Virus record (IMG/VR): IMGVR_UViG_3300020478_000854
Coordinates: 1 to 35,195 of that record
DNA from: a virus
DNA length: 35,195 bases
Direction: 5' to 3' (one strand)
Under the pieces are notes generated by a model, which ran no database searches, was not told where the DNA came from, and saw only the letters and a list, made by a program, of their open reading frames with translations. Each line of letters starts with the position of its first letter. The stretch's first letter is position 1. The translations under genes were made by a program, and so were the position numbers. Shown piece after piece: positions 22,417 through 30,344 of the stretch.

Positions 22417-22940
22417 TACAAATCTCCTTCTTTACGATTTTCAGAATGGTGTACATCAAACTCTCCACCAGGATAACGTGCTTTGAGTTTCTCTACATTC
22501 ATCTCAATGATTTCATCAATAGAAACATCAAGTGCCATACATGCCTGAGCAACATACCACATGATGTCACCTAGTTCACGTTTCAAATGAAAGAGGTTTT
22601 CTTCAGTAGGTTCTTTACCCTGAAAAACAATCTTCTTTATAATTTCAGTAAACTCACCTGACTCTGCAGATAATCCTACAGCAGCAGTAATAAATCTATT
22701 AGTATCAAAACCTTTTGACTTTAGATTTTTTAGACGATCTTGAAAATGACCATCATGTTTACTCTCGTCAGAAGTGACAGCATTAACAAACTCCAAGTAT
22801 TTCTCGGTGCTAACACCTGTTGATGGTGTATCATATATTTTTACTTCAGGTGGTTTCTCTGGACGTTTGGGTGGTGTTGGTTCAGGAATCCCAATGTTCA
22901 AGGGATCATTTCCAAGCACCTGGTTTGTGTAACTAGGCAT
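22416..22940 (-). CDS. mazG: MazG-type nucleoside triphosphate pyrophosphohydrolase
   Basis: The 174-residue protein has a Pro-rich N-terminal extension (about 1-45) and a MazG-like domain. The metal-binding residues are readable as E93/E96 (LSAESGEFTEII) and E122/D125 (RELGDIMWYVAQ), the E-x-x-E...E-x-x-D pattern of all-alpha NTP pyrophosphatases. These enzymes hydrolyse (d)NTPs to monophosphates; in cyanophages MazG has been proposed to lower host ppGpp or recycle host nucleotides. It follows gp41 by two bases, fitting nucleotide supply for replication. Confidence 0.92.
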   Translation of the reverse strand: MPSYTNQVLGNDPLNIGIPEPTPPKRPEKPPEVKIYDTPSTGVSTEKYLEFVNAVTSDESKHDGHFQDRLKNLKSKGFDTNRFITAAVGLSAESGEFTEIIKKIVFQGKEPTEENLFHLKRELGDIMWYVAQACMALDVSIDEIIEMNVEKLKARYPGGEFDVHHSENRKEGDL

Positions 22941-22942
22941 AA

Positions 22943-24313
22943 TTAAAATTTAAGGGATTGAAATTTCTTAGAGTATTTAGAATCTTCTACCTGCTCTTCT
23001 TCTCCACTGTCGATAATATCTGATTGAGCAGACTGTTCACAATCATACAACCTCATCTTTCCTCTGTCAATACCCACGATAAAACGTTTGTTGACAGTAG
23101 GATCATTGTATCTATTCTTAAGTTGCTTAACCATTATCTGTCCTAACTCCTCAAGTTCCTCAGTCGAGATAAGAGCAAACATGAGGTCAGCAGTAGCAGG
23201 CAGACCAAAGGATTCAGACGTATCAGTAAGGTCAACATCACTAGAAGCAAAACCAGAACGAGTCGTCTGAGTGGCGGAGACGATAGGTACATTAGCCTCA
23301 ACTGCAAGACCACGGAGTTCTTCAGCAATCGCTTTAATATAGGAATACGAATTGACATTACTACCTGCTCTGTAACGTGAGGATGCACATATGTTTAGAT
23401 AATCTATGAATATTATATCAGGTTTGAAAGATTTTTTCAAAGCAAGTTCATTAAGTAATGCTTTGAAGTGACCACTGTGTGCACCTGCAGTAGGATACTC
23501 TTTAATAATTAACTTACCTTGAGTTTTCTTTACAAGGTTATTTACCTTAGTATCAAAGATTTGTTTTGGTAGTTCAACAATTTCTTTAATGTTTGTGTTC
23601 AGAAGGTTTGCATCAATACGTTCAGCAATTTTCTCCTCTGCCATCTCCATTGTAACGTAAAGTACGTTGTATCCGTCAAGCAGATTGGCGCTAGCCATGT
23701 GACACATGAAAAGAGACTTACCAACACCTGTCCCAGCAAGAGCGATGTTAAGAGTCTTGTTAGGAAGACCACCTTTCGTAATCTTGTTAAAATATTCAAG
23801 ATCAAAGGGGATTTTAGTTTTCTTTTCATGATAAGAAATAAAGCGTTCTTCATAGTCTTCAATGTAATCATGACCAACATGATTATCAAAACTTACTGCA
23901 AGAGCATCGGAAAGAATTGATGGGATTGCATCACGGTTTTTATTTTTATCTTTATTATCAGCAATCATGACTGATTCCATGAGTGCGATATAGATAGCAC
24001 GATCCCTACACCACTTCTCAGTAGTTTTTTCTAACCATTCATTATTGACAGGTTCATCAGTAAAGTCATCGATAATTGTTTTAACTTCACTGAATTCATC
24101 TCCACTAAGATCATCTCTGTTATCAACTTCAATACCAAGAATCTCCTTCGTTGGCATCTTATTGTATTCAGTGATAAACTTGTGAATCTCCTGAAAGATA
24201 ATTTTTTCTGATCTTAGTTCAAAGTATTCATCCTTAATAAAAGGAAGAACCTTTCTAGAATACGACTCATTGATTAAGAAGTTTCTAAGAACAGTAAGTT
24301 CAATTTTCTCCAT
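22943..24313 (-). CDS. 41: T4 gp41-like replicative DNA helicase
   Basis: This DnaB-family hexameric helicase unwinds the fork and recruits primase gp61. Start ATG 24313 (MEKIELTVLRNF) is preferred; the longer reading from 24334 starts at TTG. The product is 456 residues, normal for gp41. The N-terminal helical domain is followed by a RecA-like core with Walker A AGTGVGKSLFM near residue 195, VLYVTMEM (the conserved acidic strand), FIDYLNICASS (Walker B) and SATQTTRSG. The acidic C-terminal tail (DSGEEEQVEDS) is present. It overlaps uvsX by 14 bases and precedes mazG by two. Confidence 0.95.
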   Translation of the reverse strand: MEKIELTVLRNFLINESYSRKVLPFIKDEYFELRSEKIIFQEIHKFITEYNKMPTKEILGIEVDNRDDLSGDEFSEVKTIIDDFTDEPVNNEWLEKTTEKWCRDRAIYIALMESVMIADNKDKNKNRDAIPSILSDALAVSFDNHVGHDYIEDYEERFISYHEKKTKIPFDLEYFNKITKGGLPNKTLNIALAGTGVGKSLFMCHMASANLLDGYNVLYVTMEMAEEKIAERIDANLLNTNIKEIVELPKQIFDTKVNNLVKKTQGKLIIKEYPTAGAHSGHFKALLNELALKKSFKPDIIFIDYLNICASSRYRAGSNVNSYSYIKAIAEELRGLAVEANVPIVSATQTTRSGFASSDVDLTDTSESFGLPATADLMFALISTEELEELGQIMVKQLKNRYNDPTVNKRFIVGIDRGKMRLYDCEQSAQSDIIDSGEEEQVEDSKYSKKFQSLKF

Positions 24314-25307
24314 AAGCAAAATGTTGTTGTGCAATAGCGTCTAACTTCTCCATTACCTCAGGAGTGAAATAAGATTCTGGATCTTTGTATATTGCTTTGG
24401 CATATACTTTCTTACCATCCATCTCATATCTACCTGCAACATTCTTCCAAAGACCACCAAGTTCTCCAAGTTCAAGGAGACCATAATAACGATCAAGTCC
24501 ACGTTGATCATAATAAAGTCGTACTGTAACATCTTGGTTCTCCTTACTTAAACGAGACTTAGCAGTCTTTGCCTTGATAAGGTTTCCAATGACTTCCGTG
24601 CCATCCTTCTCTTTCTTTTTGCTGAGATGGATGATTGTAGATGCAGCATACTTGAGTCCACTGCCTCCACCCATTTCTTTCGTAGGTACATAAGCTCCAA
24701 TAACATCGTAAGTATGATTAGTAACAATCATAGGAATTTTTGCCTGACCCAATTTAAGGGTAAGCATTCGGAATGCACCTTTGACCAATTGAGATTTGGT
24801 CATGTCTCGGACTTGTTTATCGTTGAGTGCATCGGTAATTTCTTTCTCAGTAGAAAGCATACCTAATGAGTCTAGCACAAACATACAAGGTTTGCGTTTT
24901 TCTTTATCTGTCTTCAGGTATATGTCAACAGACTTTAATGCTTTTGATCTAAACTCTTCTATTGTTACCACGTTGACAACAACGAACCTTTCGAGATCAA
25001 TTCCTCTAGACTCAAGGAGTCCCCTGTTGATAGCAGCCTCGGTGTCAAAATAAAGGCAGTAACCATCAGGGTTATTATCCAAAAAGTTTTTGACAACAGC
25101 CAACGAAAAGAAAGTCTTTCCAGTAGAGCTTTCACCAGCAATAGCGGTAATCTTGTTCCTAGATACACCGCCAAATACAGAGCCTGATACAAGGCTGTTA
25201 AAAATGTACGAACCTGTGTCAATAAATTCTTCAGTTGATTCTACCTCCGATGCAAGTTGGGTGTACTCGTCACCAATTTCTTTTACAATTTCTTTTAAAA
25301 AATCCAT
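24300..25307 (-). CDS. uvsX: T4 UvsX-like RecA recombinase
   Basis: UvsX forms filaments on single-stranded DNA and drives strand exchange for recombination-dependent replication. The start ATG 25307 (MDFLKEIVKEI) is chosen over a TTG two codons upstream. The 335-residue protein has Walker A AGESSTGKTFFS near residue 58, MFVLDSLGML (Walker B) and VTNHTYDV, followed by the Gly-rich MGGGSGLKYAAS (L2) loop. Length fits T4-like UvsX, slightly shorter than T4's own. A sigma-70-like promoter at 25327-25355 heads the uvsX-41-mazG operon. Confidence 0.95.
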   Translation of the reverse strand: MDFLKEIVKEIGDEYTQLASEVESTEEFIDTGSYIFNSLVSGSVFGGVSRNKITAIAGESSTGKTFFSLAVVKNFLDNNPDGYCLYFDTEAAINRGLLESRGIDLERFVVVNVVTIEEFRSKALKSVDIYLKTDKEKRKPCMFVLDSLGMLSTEKEITDALNDKQVRDMTKSQLVKGAFRMLTLKLGQAKIPMIVTNHTYDVIGAYVPTKEMGGGSGLKYAASTIIHLSKKKEKDGTEVIGNLIKAKTAKSRLSKENQDVTVRLYYDQRGLDRYYGLLELGELGGLWKNVAGRYEMDGKKVYAKAIYKDPESYFTPEVMEKLDAIAQQHFAYGEN

Positions 25308-25326
25308 AATCAAAGTATCTAAAAAT

Positions 25327-25355
25327 ATTATAGCACACTATCGCCATTTTGATAA
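25327..25355 (-). promoter_or_regulatory. Sigma-70-like promoter for uvsX-41
   Basis: Minus strand: TTATCA (25355-25350, 4/6) - 17 bases - TATAAT (25332-25327, 6/6), 19 bases before the uvsX ATG. The -35 half is inside the end of the preceding gene. Confidence 0.65.
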
Positions 25356-25613
25356 GGGTGCTTCTTCTTCTAACTTTTCACTTTCAATTATATCTGACTC
25401 GTCAGGATTTTGAAAGTTGTGTGTTGATTTCAATGTATGAAGATATTTCAAAACGTGTTCACGTATCTCCATCAAGTCTTCGTAACAACCTTGATTGTGA
25501 GCACAACCACGAAGGTCATGATCTGGTTTCATAACTGATTCTGTAAAGAGATCTAATGCTCTTTGATATTTTACAGTAGGTGATTCTTGACCTACAGATG
25601 CTTGATCCTTCAT
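25338..25613 (-). CDS. Small unrecognised protein, 91 residues
   Basis: This 91-residue hydrophilic protein has a helical core and two Cys and several His residues in its middle (DHDLRGCAHNQGCYEDLMEI, then REHVLKYLH). These could bind a metal, but no standard zinc-finger spacing is present. The C-terminus is acidic (DIIESEKLEEE). The start overlaps the DNA polymerase stop (ATGA), so it is made with the replication proteins. I do not recognise the family; position suggests an accessory replication or recombination role. Confidence 0.7.
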   Translation of the reverse strand: MKDQASVGQESPTVKYQRALDLFTESVMKPDHDLRGCAHNQGCYEDLMEIREHVLKYLHTLKSTHNFQNPDESDIIESEKLEEEAPLSKWR

Positions 25614-28105
25614 ACGAAAAATTGCTCCAATGTGTTTCTTCTTTCAACTTTCCATTGTATAGCATCCAGAATAATTTTCAAGGGTTCTAAAAACGACTTG
25701 TCAAACTGAGTGTCATAATCTACATATTTGTTTAAACCCAGTTCATGTGGAAAGTCTTGGATAAACGAAATAACGTTTTCCTGAATTGGGTTTGGTATCT
25801 TCAAGTAACAGAATTTAATTTTTTCACCATTGTTAATCAATGAATACTTTTGATCCAAATTATTCTTTTTTATATAGTGATTAAAGAGCAGTGACCCTCT
25901 TACATGAATTGGAGTACCTTTCACATAGATGTCGGCATCCCCTTTGAACTTATTAGGATTACTACAAGATCTTGGAAATGAAACTTCCTCTGGACTCATT
26001 GAACGAAAGTTCTTTCTAGAGTCTGCAATAAAATCAATCACTTCATCTTCAGTTCCTTCCATAACCATCTTCAAGGCATCTTTAATTAACTTCCTACATG
26101 CAGCAGGTGTTGATGACTTGACTGCTTCAATACCCATCATCTTCAGTTTTGGTTCTTCATATCTAACTCCTTCACTATCCCATACGTTTAGAATGTATCT
26201 TTTCTTTGCTGTCCAGATACCACGTTCAGCGATGTTCTCTCGCTTCATACTCATTTTCTGATCATACGCAGAAACGTAATCAGCAAGTTCCTGATAGGAT
26301 TTCTCAATGAACGGTTCCAACGTTTCTTTACAGATCTTGTCAAGTATCCCCACAACTGCTGTTTTGTTGCTAGACTCATCACCAAAAAGTTTATTAACAA
26401 GAGGTCCAAGATTAAGATAGATTGAGTCGGTGTCAGATGCGATAACATAATCTACTTCCTCCGTTTGCAAAAGTTTATTTAGGTATCGATTCATGCGTTG
26501 TTCAATCCAACGAATAGAAACCTGACCAGATAATGTGATTGCCTCAGCATTTGCTAGTTTGTAATACCTGAAGTATTGATTACCAATAGCACCATAAGCA
26601 GAGTTAAGAGAAATCTTCTTTGCCATTTGAATGTTGTTACATCTAGAGATCTCCTTTTCAAGAGCTTTAGTAGGTTTCTTCTCATACTCTTGCTTCGCTT
26701 TAAGCATTCTTTTCTTGAATATAACACGGTCACCATACATCTTCTCCATTAGTTCTGGTAAGAATCCACGTTTATCTTTACGGAACATTGCACCATTCGC
26801 ACAAATTGCATTGTCCTTATACATTTCAAAAGTTAGTTTCTCTTTGAGTAACTTATTAACTGTAATTGAAGGGTGCTTTTCTTCAAGTAAAGTTTCTGGG
26901 GAAATATTATACTGCATGATTAAATGTGGATACAGACTGTTCAAGTCAAAGGAAACAACCCAATCGTAAACACCTGGCACTGGTTCTTTCACATATGCAC
27001 CTGCATATCTTTCCATCTTATCATTTTCTTCCTTTGGAGGAATAACAATATTCTTTCGTTTCAGGTAATTGTAAATGATAGTATCCCACATCCTTACCTG
27101 ATAGAAAACATCAATATAATTTACCTTGGCATCATATGCCATAGTCAGGGCAAGTTCAATCAACTTCATCTTGTCTTCCAACTCATCAACTAGTTCTACG
27201 TCAATGATGTTGTATTCAATAAACTTCTGCCAACCTTTTGTATAGAAGTCTTTGAATGTATCAAACTCAGAGTGATCAAGTTTCTTCTTACCAAGTTCAA
27301 CTTCAGCAATATAATCTAGTCTATAAGACTCTTGTGCCTTATAAGTAAACTTCTTATAGAGATCAAGATAATCAAGACATGCTATTCCAGACACAGTATA
27401 AGAAACATGTTCTCGTCCCATAATCTTTATGATACCTTTTCTTACCATATTCCAAGGAGAAAATGTCCTCATCTCTTTTTGACCTAGGACACGATCTATA
27501 CGACCACAGATATAAGGAATATCATATAAGTTACAATTCCAACCAGTAATCACATCTGGATAGTTCTTTGTCCAGAAAGCAAGGAAGGAACGTAGAAGGT
27601 GTACTTCACTGTTGCAGTTGATATAACTAACGTTATCTTTCTTGTTTACGAATGCACCTTGACCCCATGTAACAATTTGTTTTGTTGCAGAGTTTTGAAT
27701 ACTAATTGCAAGGATCTCTTCGGCAACTGCATCTGTGGTAGGGAAACCATTTTCAGATGCTACCTCAATATCAATCGTAAATATTCTTACCTTAGATGCA
27801 TCAAATTTAATTTCTTCCTGTGGGTACTTCTCAGAAATATATTGATAGATGTACTTATCATTTCCGTATATTGATACATTTTCTACAGCACTATATTTTT
27901 CAATAAAGTTTCTACATTCCATCACACTACCAGGTTTGATGGGTGAAACTGTTTCTCCTGATAGAGTCTTGTACTTAGACTTCTTAGGAGATTTCATAAA
28001 AAGAGTCGGAGAAAACTTTTCTCTTGTCTGAAAGTAGTTACCATTATCGTAACCACGAACAAGGAAATCATCTCCGACTAGTTGGACATTTGTGTAGAAC
28101 TTCAT
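25610..28105 (-). CDS. 43: T4 gp43-like family B DNA polymerase
   Basis: The 831-residue polymerase with proofreading is shorter than T4 gp43 (898) and usual for cyanophages. Exonuclease motifs: Exo I TIDIEVA with D112/E114, Exo II GWNCNLYDIPYI, Exo III YNIIDVELV. Polymerase motifs: A SFDLNSLYPHLIMQYN, B KKISLNSAYGAIGN, C VIASDTDSIYL. The C-terminal LEQFFV is the clamp-binding peptide that docks on gp45. No intein, intron or split is present. Start and stop both form ATGA overlaps with neighbours. Confidence 0.97.
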   Translation of the reverse strand: MKFYTNVQLVGDDFLVRGYDNGNYFQTREKFSPTLFMKSPKKSKYKTLSGETVSPIKPGSVMECRNFIEKYSAVENVSIYGNDKYIYQYISEKYPQEEIKFDASKVRIFTIDIEVASENGFPTTDAVAEEILAISIQNSATKQIVTWGQGAFVNKKDNVSYINCNSEVHLLRSFLAFWTKNYPDVITGWNCNLYDIPYICGRIDRVLGQKEMRTFSPWNMVRKGIIKIMGREHVSYTVSGIACLDYLDLYKKFTYKAQESYRLDYIAEVELGKKKLDHSEFDTFKDFYTKGWQKFIEYNIIDVELVDELEDKMKLIELALTMAYDAKVNYIDVFYQVRMWDTIIYNYLKRKNIVIPPKEENDKMERYAGAYVKEPVPGVYDWVVSFDLNSLYPHLIMQYNISPETLLEEKHPSITVNKLLKEKLTFEMYKDNAICANGAMFRKDKRGFLPELMEKMYGDRVIFKKRMLKAKQEYEKKPTKALEKEISRCNNIQMAKKISLNSAYGAIGNQYFRYYKLANAEAITLSGQVSIRWIEQRMNRYLNKLLQTEEVDYVIASDTDSIYLNLGPLVNKLFGDESSNKTAVVGILDKICKETLEPFIEKSYQELADYVSAYDQKMSMKRENIAERGIWTAKKRYILNVWDSEGVRYEEPKLKMMGIEAVKSSTPAACRKLIKDALKMVMEGTEDEVIDFIADSRKNFRSMSPEEVSFPRSCSNPNKFKGDADIYVKGTPIHVRGSLLFNHYIKKNNLDQKYSLINNGEKIKFCYLKIPNPIQENVISFIQDFPHELGLNKYVDYDTQFDKSFLEPLKIILDAIQWKVERRNTLEQFFV

Positions 28106-28359
28106 TTAGTCAAGAACTTTTTGTAATCATCCAAGATAGTTTTGTGAGGATCAACTATTGTTAGGATACTATCTGATGATAGCATACTTGATGTCTGAGT
28201 GGTATATGCATGTAACCACTTCTTCAACTGGAGAGGTTCTGTGTCTAGGATCTCTACTGGATTGACTAACTTACAATCAGGTTCTCCTAGTTCTGCTGTC
28301 ACTTCTTCAATTTCAGTAATTAAAACTGAACCATTCTTTAAAAGGAGAACTTTTATCAT
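28102..28359 (-). CDS. Small beta-rich (Sm-like?) protein, 85 residues
   Basis: The 85-residue protein begins IKVLLLKNGSVLITEIEEV and continues KLVNPVEI, a helical/loop segment with a KKW, then a strand SILTIVDP and a helix ending DDYKKFL. Strand-strand-(N-P)-strand plus a closing I-x-x-hydrophobic-D/A-P strand fits a small SH3-like or Sm-like barrel. The protein encoded next to it (28356-28889) has the same order of segments, so the two look like tandem paralogs. I recall an Sm-like protein of putative cyanophage origin having been solved structurally, which supports the idea without proving it. ATGA overlaps both neighbours. Confidence 0.75.
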   Translation of the reverse strand: MIKVLLLKNGSVLITEIEEVTAELGEPDCKLVNPVEILDTEPLQLKKWLHAYTTQTSSMLSSDSILTIVDPHKTILDDYKKFLTK

Positions 28360-28889
28360 TCTGCTGCTTTATCCCCCAATTCATTCAAGATTTGTTTGAC
28401 TGATTTAGACTTCTTCTTTTTCTTGCTAGAAGGATCTTCACCACCTTCTTCATTTAGTTTTTCAAGATATGCTGCTTCCAAATCTCTGACTGGTGCATAG
28501 ACACAAATGATTTTATCTGCAGGAATAGTAAACACTGCTTCTTTAGCAAGAGGTTGCCATGGAATCAGGTTAATATCAATTTCCTGTTCATTGTCTTTTA
28601 GTTTCTTTTCTTTAAGTAGAGGGTTCTTATCTGTTAGGAATCTAGAAGGATCACCCATCATAGGGTTCTTACCATGACCACCATACAAGTCTCTTAGGTT
28701 ATCAGAGTCACCATCTTGATCTGCACCACCAGGACCAGGAGCCATACCAGGATCTTGTCCATCCATCATGATGTCTGGTCTATGTGGGTTATGAAGTCTG
28801 TATCCGATAAGTCTTTCACCTACCAAGACTTCTTCCACACCAGAAATGAGAGTTTCACCAGATATTAAGTAAACGATCGATACTGTCAT
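28356..28889 (-). CDS. Larger Sm-like paralog with acidic/Gly insert and Lys tail, 177 residues
   Basis: The 177-residue protein begins SIVYLISGETLISGVEEV, then GYRLHNPHRP. A low-complexity Gly/Pro/Asp/Met insert follows (about 40-105), then INLIPWQPLAK, FTIPADKIICVYAP, and a helix with L-x-x-x-Y-x-x-x-L. These segments align in order with the 85-residue neighbour (LNP/HNP, a Trp after the insert, I-x-x-hydrophobic-x-P strand, helix with Tyr). The C-terminus is basic (SSKKKKKSKS). It is the first gene behind a perfect sigma-70 promoter, so an early-expressed RNA-binding or replication-accessory protein is a possible reading. Function unknown. Confidence 0.75.
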   Translation of the reverse strand: MTVSIVYLISGETLISGVEEVLVGERLIGYRLHNPHRPDIMMDGQDPGMAPGPGGADQDGDSDNLRDLYGGHGKNPMMGDPSRFLTDKNPLLKEKKLKDNEQEIDINLIPWQPLAKEAVFTIPADKIICVYAPVRDLEAAYLEKLNEEGGEDPSSKKKKKSKSVKQILNELGDKAAE

Positions 28890-28911
28890 ATTTGTATAAG
28901 GTTATGTTAGC

Positions 28912-28940
28912 ATTATAAAAGGACTCTTGGTTTTTGTCAA
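28912..28940 (-). promoter_or_regulatory. Perfect sigma-70 promoter nested in a terminator
   Basis: Minus strand: TTGACA (28940-28935) - 17 bases - TATAAT (28917-28912), both 6/6. The -35 box sits across the inner stem and loop of the terminator hairpin at 28918-28949. It drives the Sm-like pair and probably gp43. Confidence 0.85.
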
Positions 28941-28949
28941 GAGTCCTTT
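28918..28949 (-). terminator. Strong hairpin terminator after hsp20
   Basis: A perfect 12-bp stem (AAAGGACTCTTG / CAAGAGTCCTTT) with an 8-base loop begins 12 bases past the hsp20 stop and is followed on the minus strand by TTATAATG. The T-tract is short (TTTT at the stem end), so termination may be incomplete. Confidence 0.75.
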
Positions 28950-28961
28950 GAGTTTTATTAT

Positions 28962-29429
28962 TTATTCGTTCAAGAGTTGAGGTTCTCCGATCGAGTACAC
29001 CTTCTTCTTATGGTGTTCGGGAATGATTCTCTTTAAACTAATCGTCAATAAACCATCCGTGAAATCTACTTTGTCAATTTTGACATCATCAGATAATGTC
29101 CATGTGCGAGTAAATGCTCGTCTTGCTAATCCACGATGTACATACTCAGAATTATCATCATCACCTTTTTTAGCTTCAACAACTAATTTATTTAATTCAG
29201 AATAAACATCAATGTCTTTTCTGTGATAACCTGCTAGTGCGATTTCAAGTTTGAAATCCGTATTTGATTCTTTAACTAGATTGTATGGGGGATAAGATGA
29301 CCTTTCACTTGTATGTTGTGCAGCAAGTCTTTGCACCCACTCATCCATACCAATAGTAGTTTTTTCTACATCATTTAGAAATTGTACAATGTCATTTACA
29401 CCATACTTCCTCATGCTAGTCGTCCACAT
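28962..29429 (-). CDS. Hsp20 / alpha-crystallin small heat shock protein
   Basis: The 155-residue small chaperone belongs to the alpha-crystallin family, which holds unfolding proteins. The core runs from SNTDFKLEIALAGYHRKDI to a closing GLLTISLKRIIPEHHKK, with the family's A-x-x-x-(n)-G-x-L strand as DGLLTISL. The start is decided by a near-perfect Shine-Dalgarno AAGGAGGT six bases before ATG 29429; the in-frame ATG five codons in lacks one. Hsp20 is a common gene of T4-like cyanophages beside gp43. It is framed by a promoter-like -10 and terminator upstream and a strong hairpin downstream, so it is probably monocistronic and highly translated. Confidence 0.93.
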   Translation of the reverse strand: MWTTSMRKYGVNDIVQFLNDVEKTTIGMDEWVQRLAAQHTSERSSYPPYNLVKESNTDFKLEIALAGYHRKDIDVYSELNKLVVEAKKGDDDNSEYVHRGLARRAFTRTWTLSDDVKIDKVDFTDGLLTISLKRIIPEHHKKKVYSIGEPQLLNE

Positions 29430-29486
29430 AATTGACCTCCTTAAGCGTCTGTTTTTTTAATAAGGACCCATTAGGCATCCTCAATT

Positions 29487-29492
29487 ATTATA
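29487..29492 (-). promoter_or_regulatory. Possible -10 box for hsp20
   Basis: Minus strand TATAAT (29492-29487), 57 bases before the hsp20 ATG. No acceptable -35 box at 16-18 bases (TCCTTT). It may be a middle or extended-type promoter. Confidence 0.35.
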
Positions 29493-29503
29493 TAGGTTAA
29501 GAC

Positions 29504-29534
29504 ACAAAAAAAGGAAGGTGTAAAAACCTCCCTT
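29504..29534 (-). terminator. Rho-independent terminator after regA
   Basis: Minus strand stem AAGGGAGGT/ACCTTCCTT (9 pairs with one G-U), 6-base loop, then a run of seven T. It starts 10 bases past the regA stop and closes the gp45-gp44-gp62-regA gene group. Confidence 0.88.
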
Positions 29535-29544
29535 TTCATTACGG

Positions 29545-29979
29545 TTATTCGCTTTCGGCAGCAGTTTTCTTACGACCAATATTATATTTGGACTCTAGTG
29601 TCCACTCTCCCTTCTCTTTAAATGCCAGTACTTTAATTTGATTTAGTGGTGCAATATCTCCAACTTCACTCTCCGATACAATTGTAATTAATCCCCAGTC
29701 AGATAGCAGTTGTGCTATACGATTACGTCTTTGAACGTCATTAATAGTAAGATTTGCATGCTTCCCATCAAGGGCAAAAAGCTCTTTAAAATGGACAATA
29801 TAGTAACGACCCTGTTTGTGTAGAATGTGACAGGATTGATATAACTTTTTTTCTTTACGAGATGCAACACCGATACGAGTAAGAGTTTCTCTGACTTTTA
29901 GGAAATCATCTGGTTCGTTGAGGGAGACCTCAACCATATTATTTTGCGACCAAGATACTTGGGGTTCAGATACCGTCAT
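29545..29979 (-). CDS. regA: RegA translational repressor
   Basis: RegA binds ribosome-binding regions of early phage mRNAs and shuts off their translation. After an N-terminal extension of 14 residues the protein follows T4 RegA closely: MVEVSLNEPDDFLKVRETL, then LYQSCHILHKQGRYYIVHF and LLSDWGLITIV. Start ATG 29979 is chosen because it forms ATGA with the gp62 stop and has GGAGG six to seven bases upstream; an internal ATG at residue 15 matches the T4 start. Total 144 residues. Order gp44-(small)-dam-gp62-regA matches T4 apart from the inserted methylase. Terminated at 29504-29534. Confidence 0.93.
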   Translation of the reverse strand: MTVSEPQVSWSQNNMVEVSLNEPDDFLKVRETLTRIGVASRKEKKLYQSCHILHKQGRYYIVHFKELFALDGKHANLTINDVQRRNRIAQLLSDWGLITIVSESEVGDIAPLNQIKVLAFKEKGEWTLESKYNIGRKKTAAESE

Positions 29980-30344
29980 TTAGTTCCTCCAATGTCAAGC
30001 TTTGACTTAATGTAGTTGAGTTCACTTTCTGATAATAAACGCAATGCTTGTTTAGCCTTTTCATTACTATATCCATAATATTGTTTGACGGAATCAATGT
30101 CTTCGATCTTTTCTTTTTTGATCCAAGGAGAAAATCTTTTCCGTTTCCTGAGACTATTTAGATAAAAATAATATTGCATATCTTTGTCAAGATGTGAATA
30201 CATATTCATCTCATTAGCAAACATTATGCAGTCCATATGTCCTGATAAACAACGGTTAATAATGTAAGGAGGATATGATTTGATGTCTTCGGAAAGATCA
30301 TCTTTATTATAGTTGATCGAGTTTAACCAATCTTTAAGTTCCAT
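29976..30344 (-). CDS. 62: Clamp-loader small subunit gp62
   Basis: The gp44/gp62 complex loads the gp45 clamp onto DNA. ATG 30344 (MELKDWLNSINYNKDDL) is chosen, giving 122 residues and an 11-base overlap with the dam gene; the longer reading to 30383 lies inside dam. Blocks YPPYIINRCLSGHMDCIMF and MQYYFYLNSLRKRKRFSPW are characteristic of gp62 in T4-like phages. Normally gp62 directly follows gp44. Here a small membrane protein and a Dam methylase are inserted between them. Confidence 0.9.
   Translation of the reverse strand: MELKDWLNSINYNKDDLSEDIKSYPPYIINRCLSGHMDCIMFANEMNMYSHLDKDMQYYFYLNSLRKRKRFSPWIKKEKIEDIDSVKQYYGYSNEKAKQALRLLSESELNYIKSKLDIGGTK

Noticed and set aside
24314-24334. TTG-initiated extension of gp41 and similar TTG extensions of UvsX and the 1006-residue protein
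   Set aside because: ATG codons a few residues downstream fit the families or spacing better.
28959-28966. AATAAATA on the minus strand at the hsp20 stop
   Set aside because: It precedes a terminator rather than a gene, so a late promoter here would be wasteful; likely AT-rich chance.
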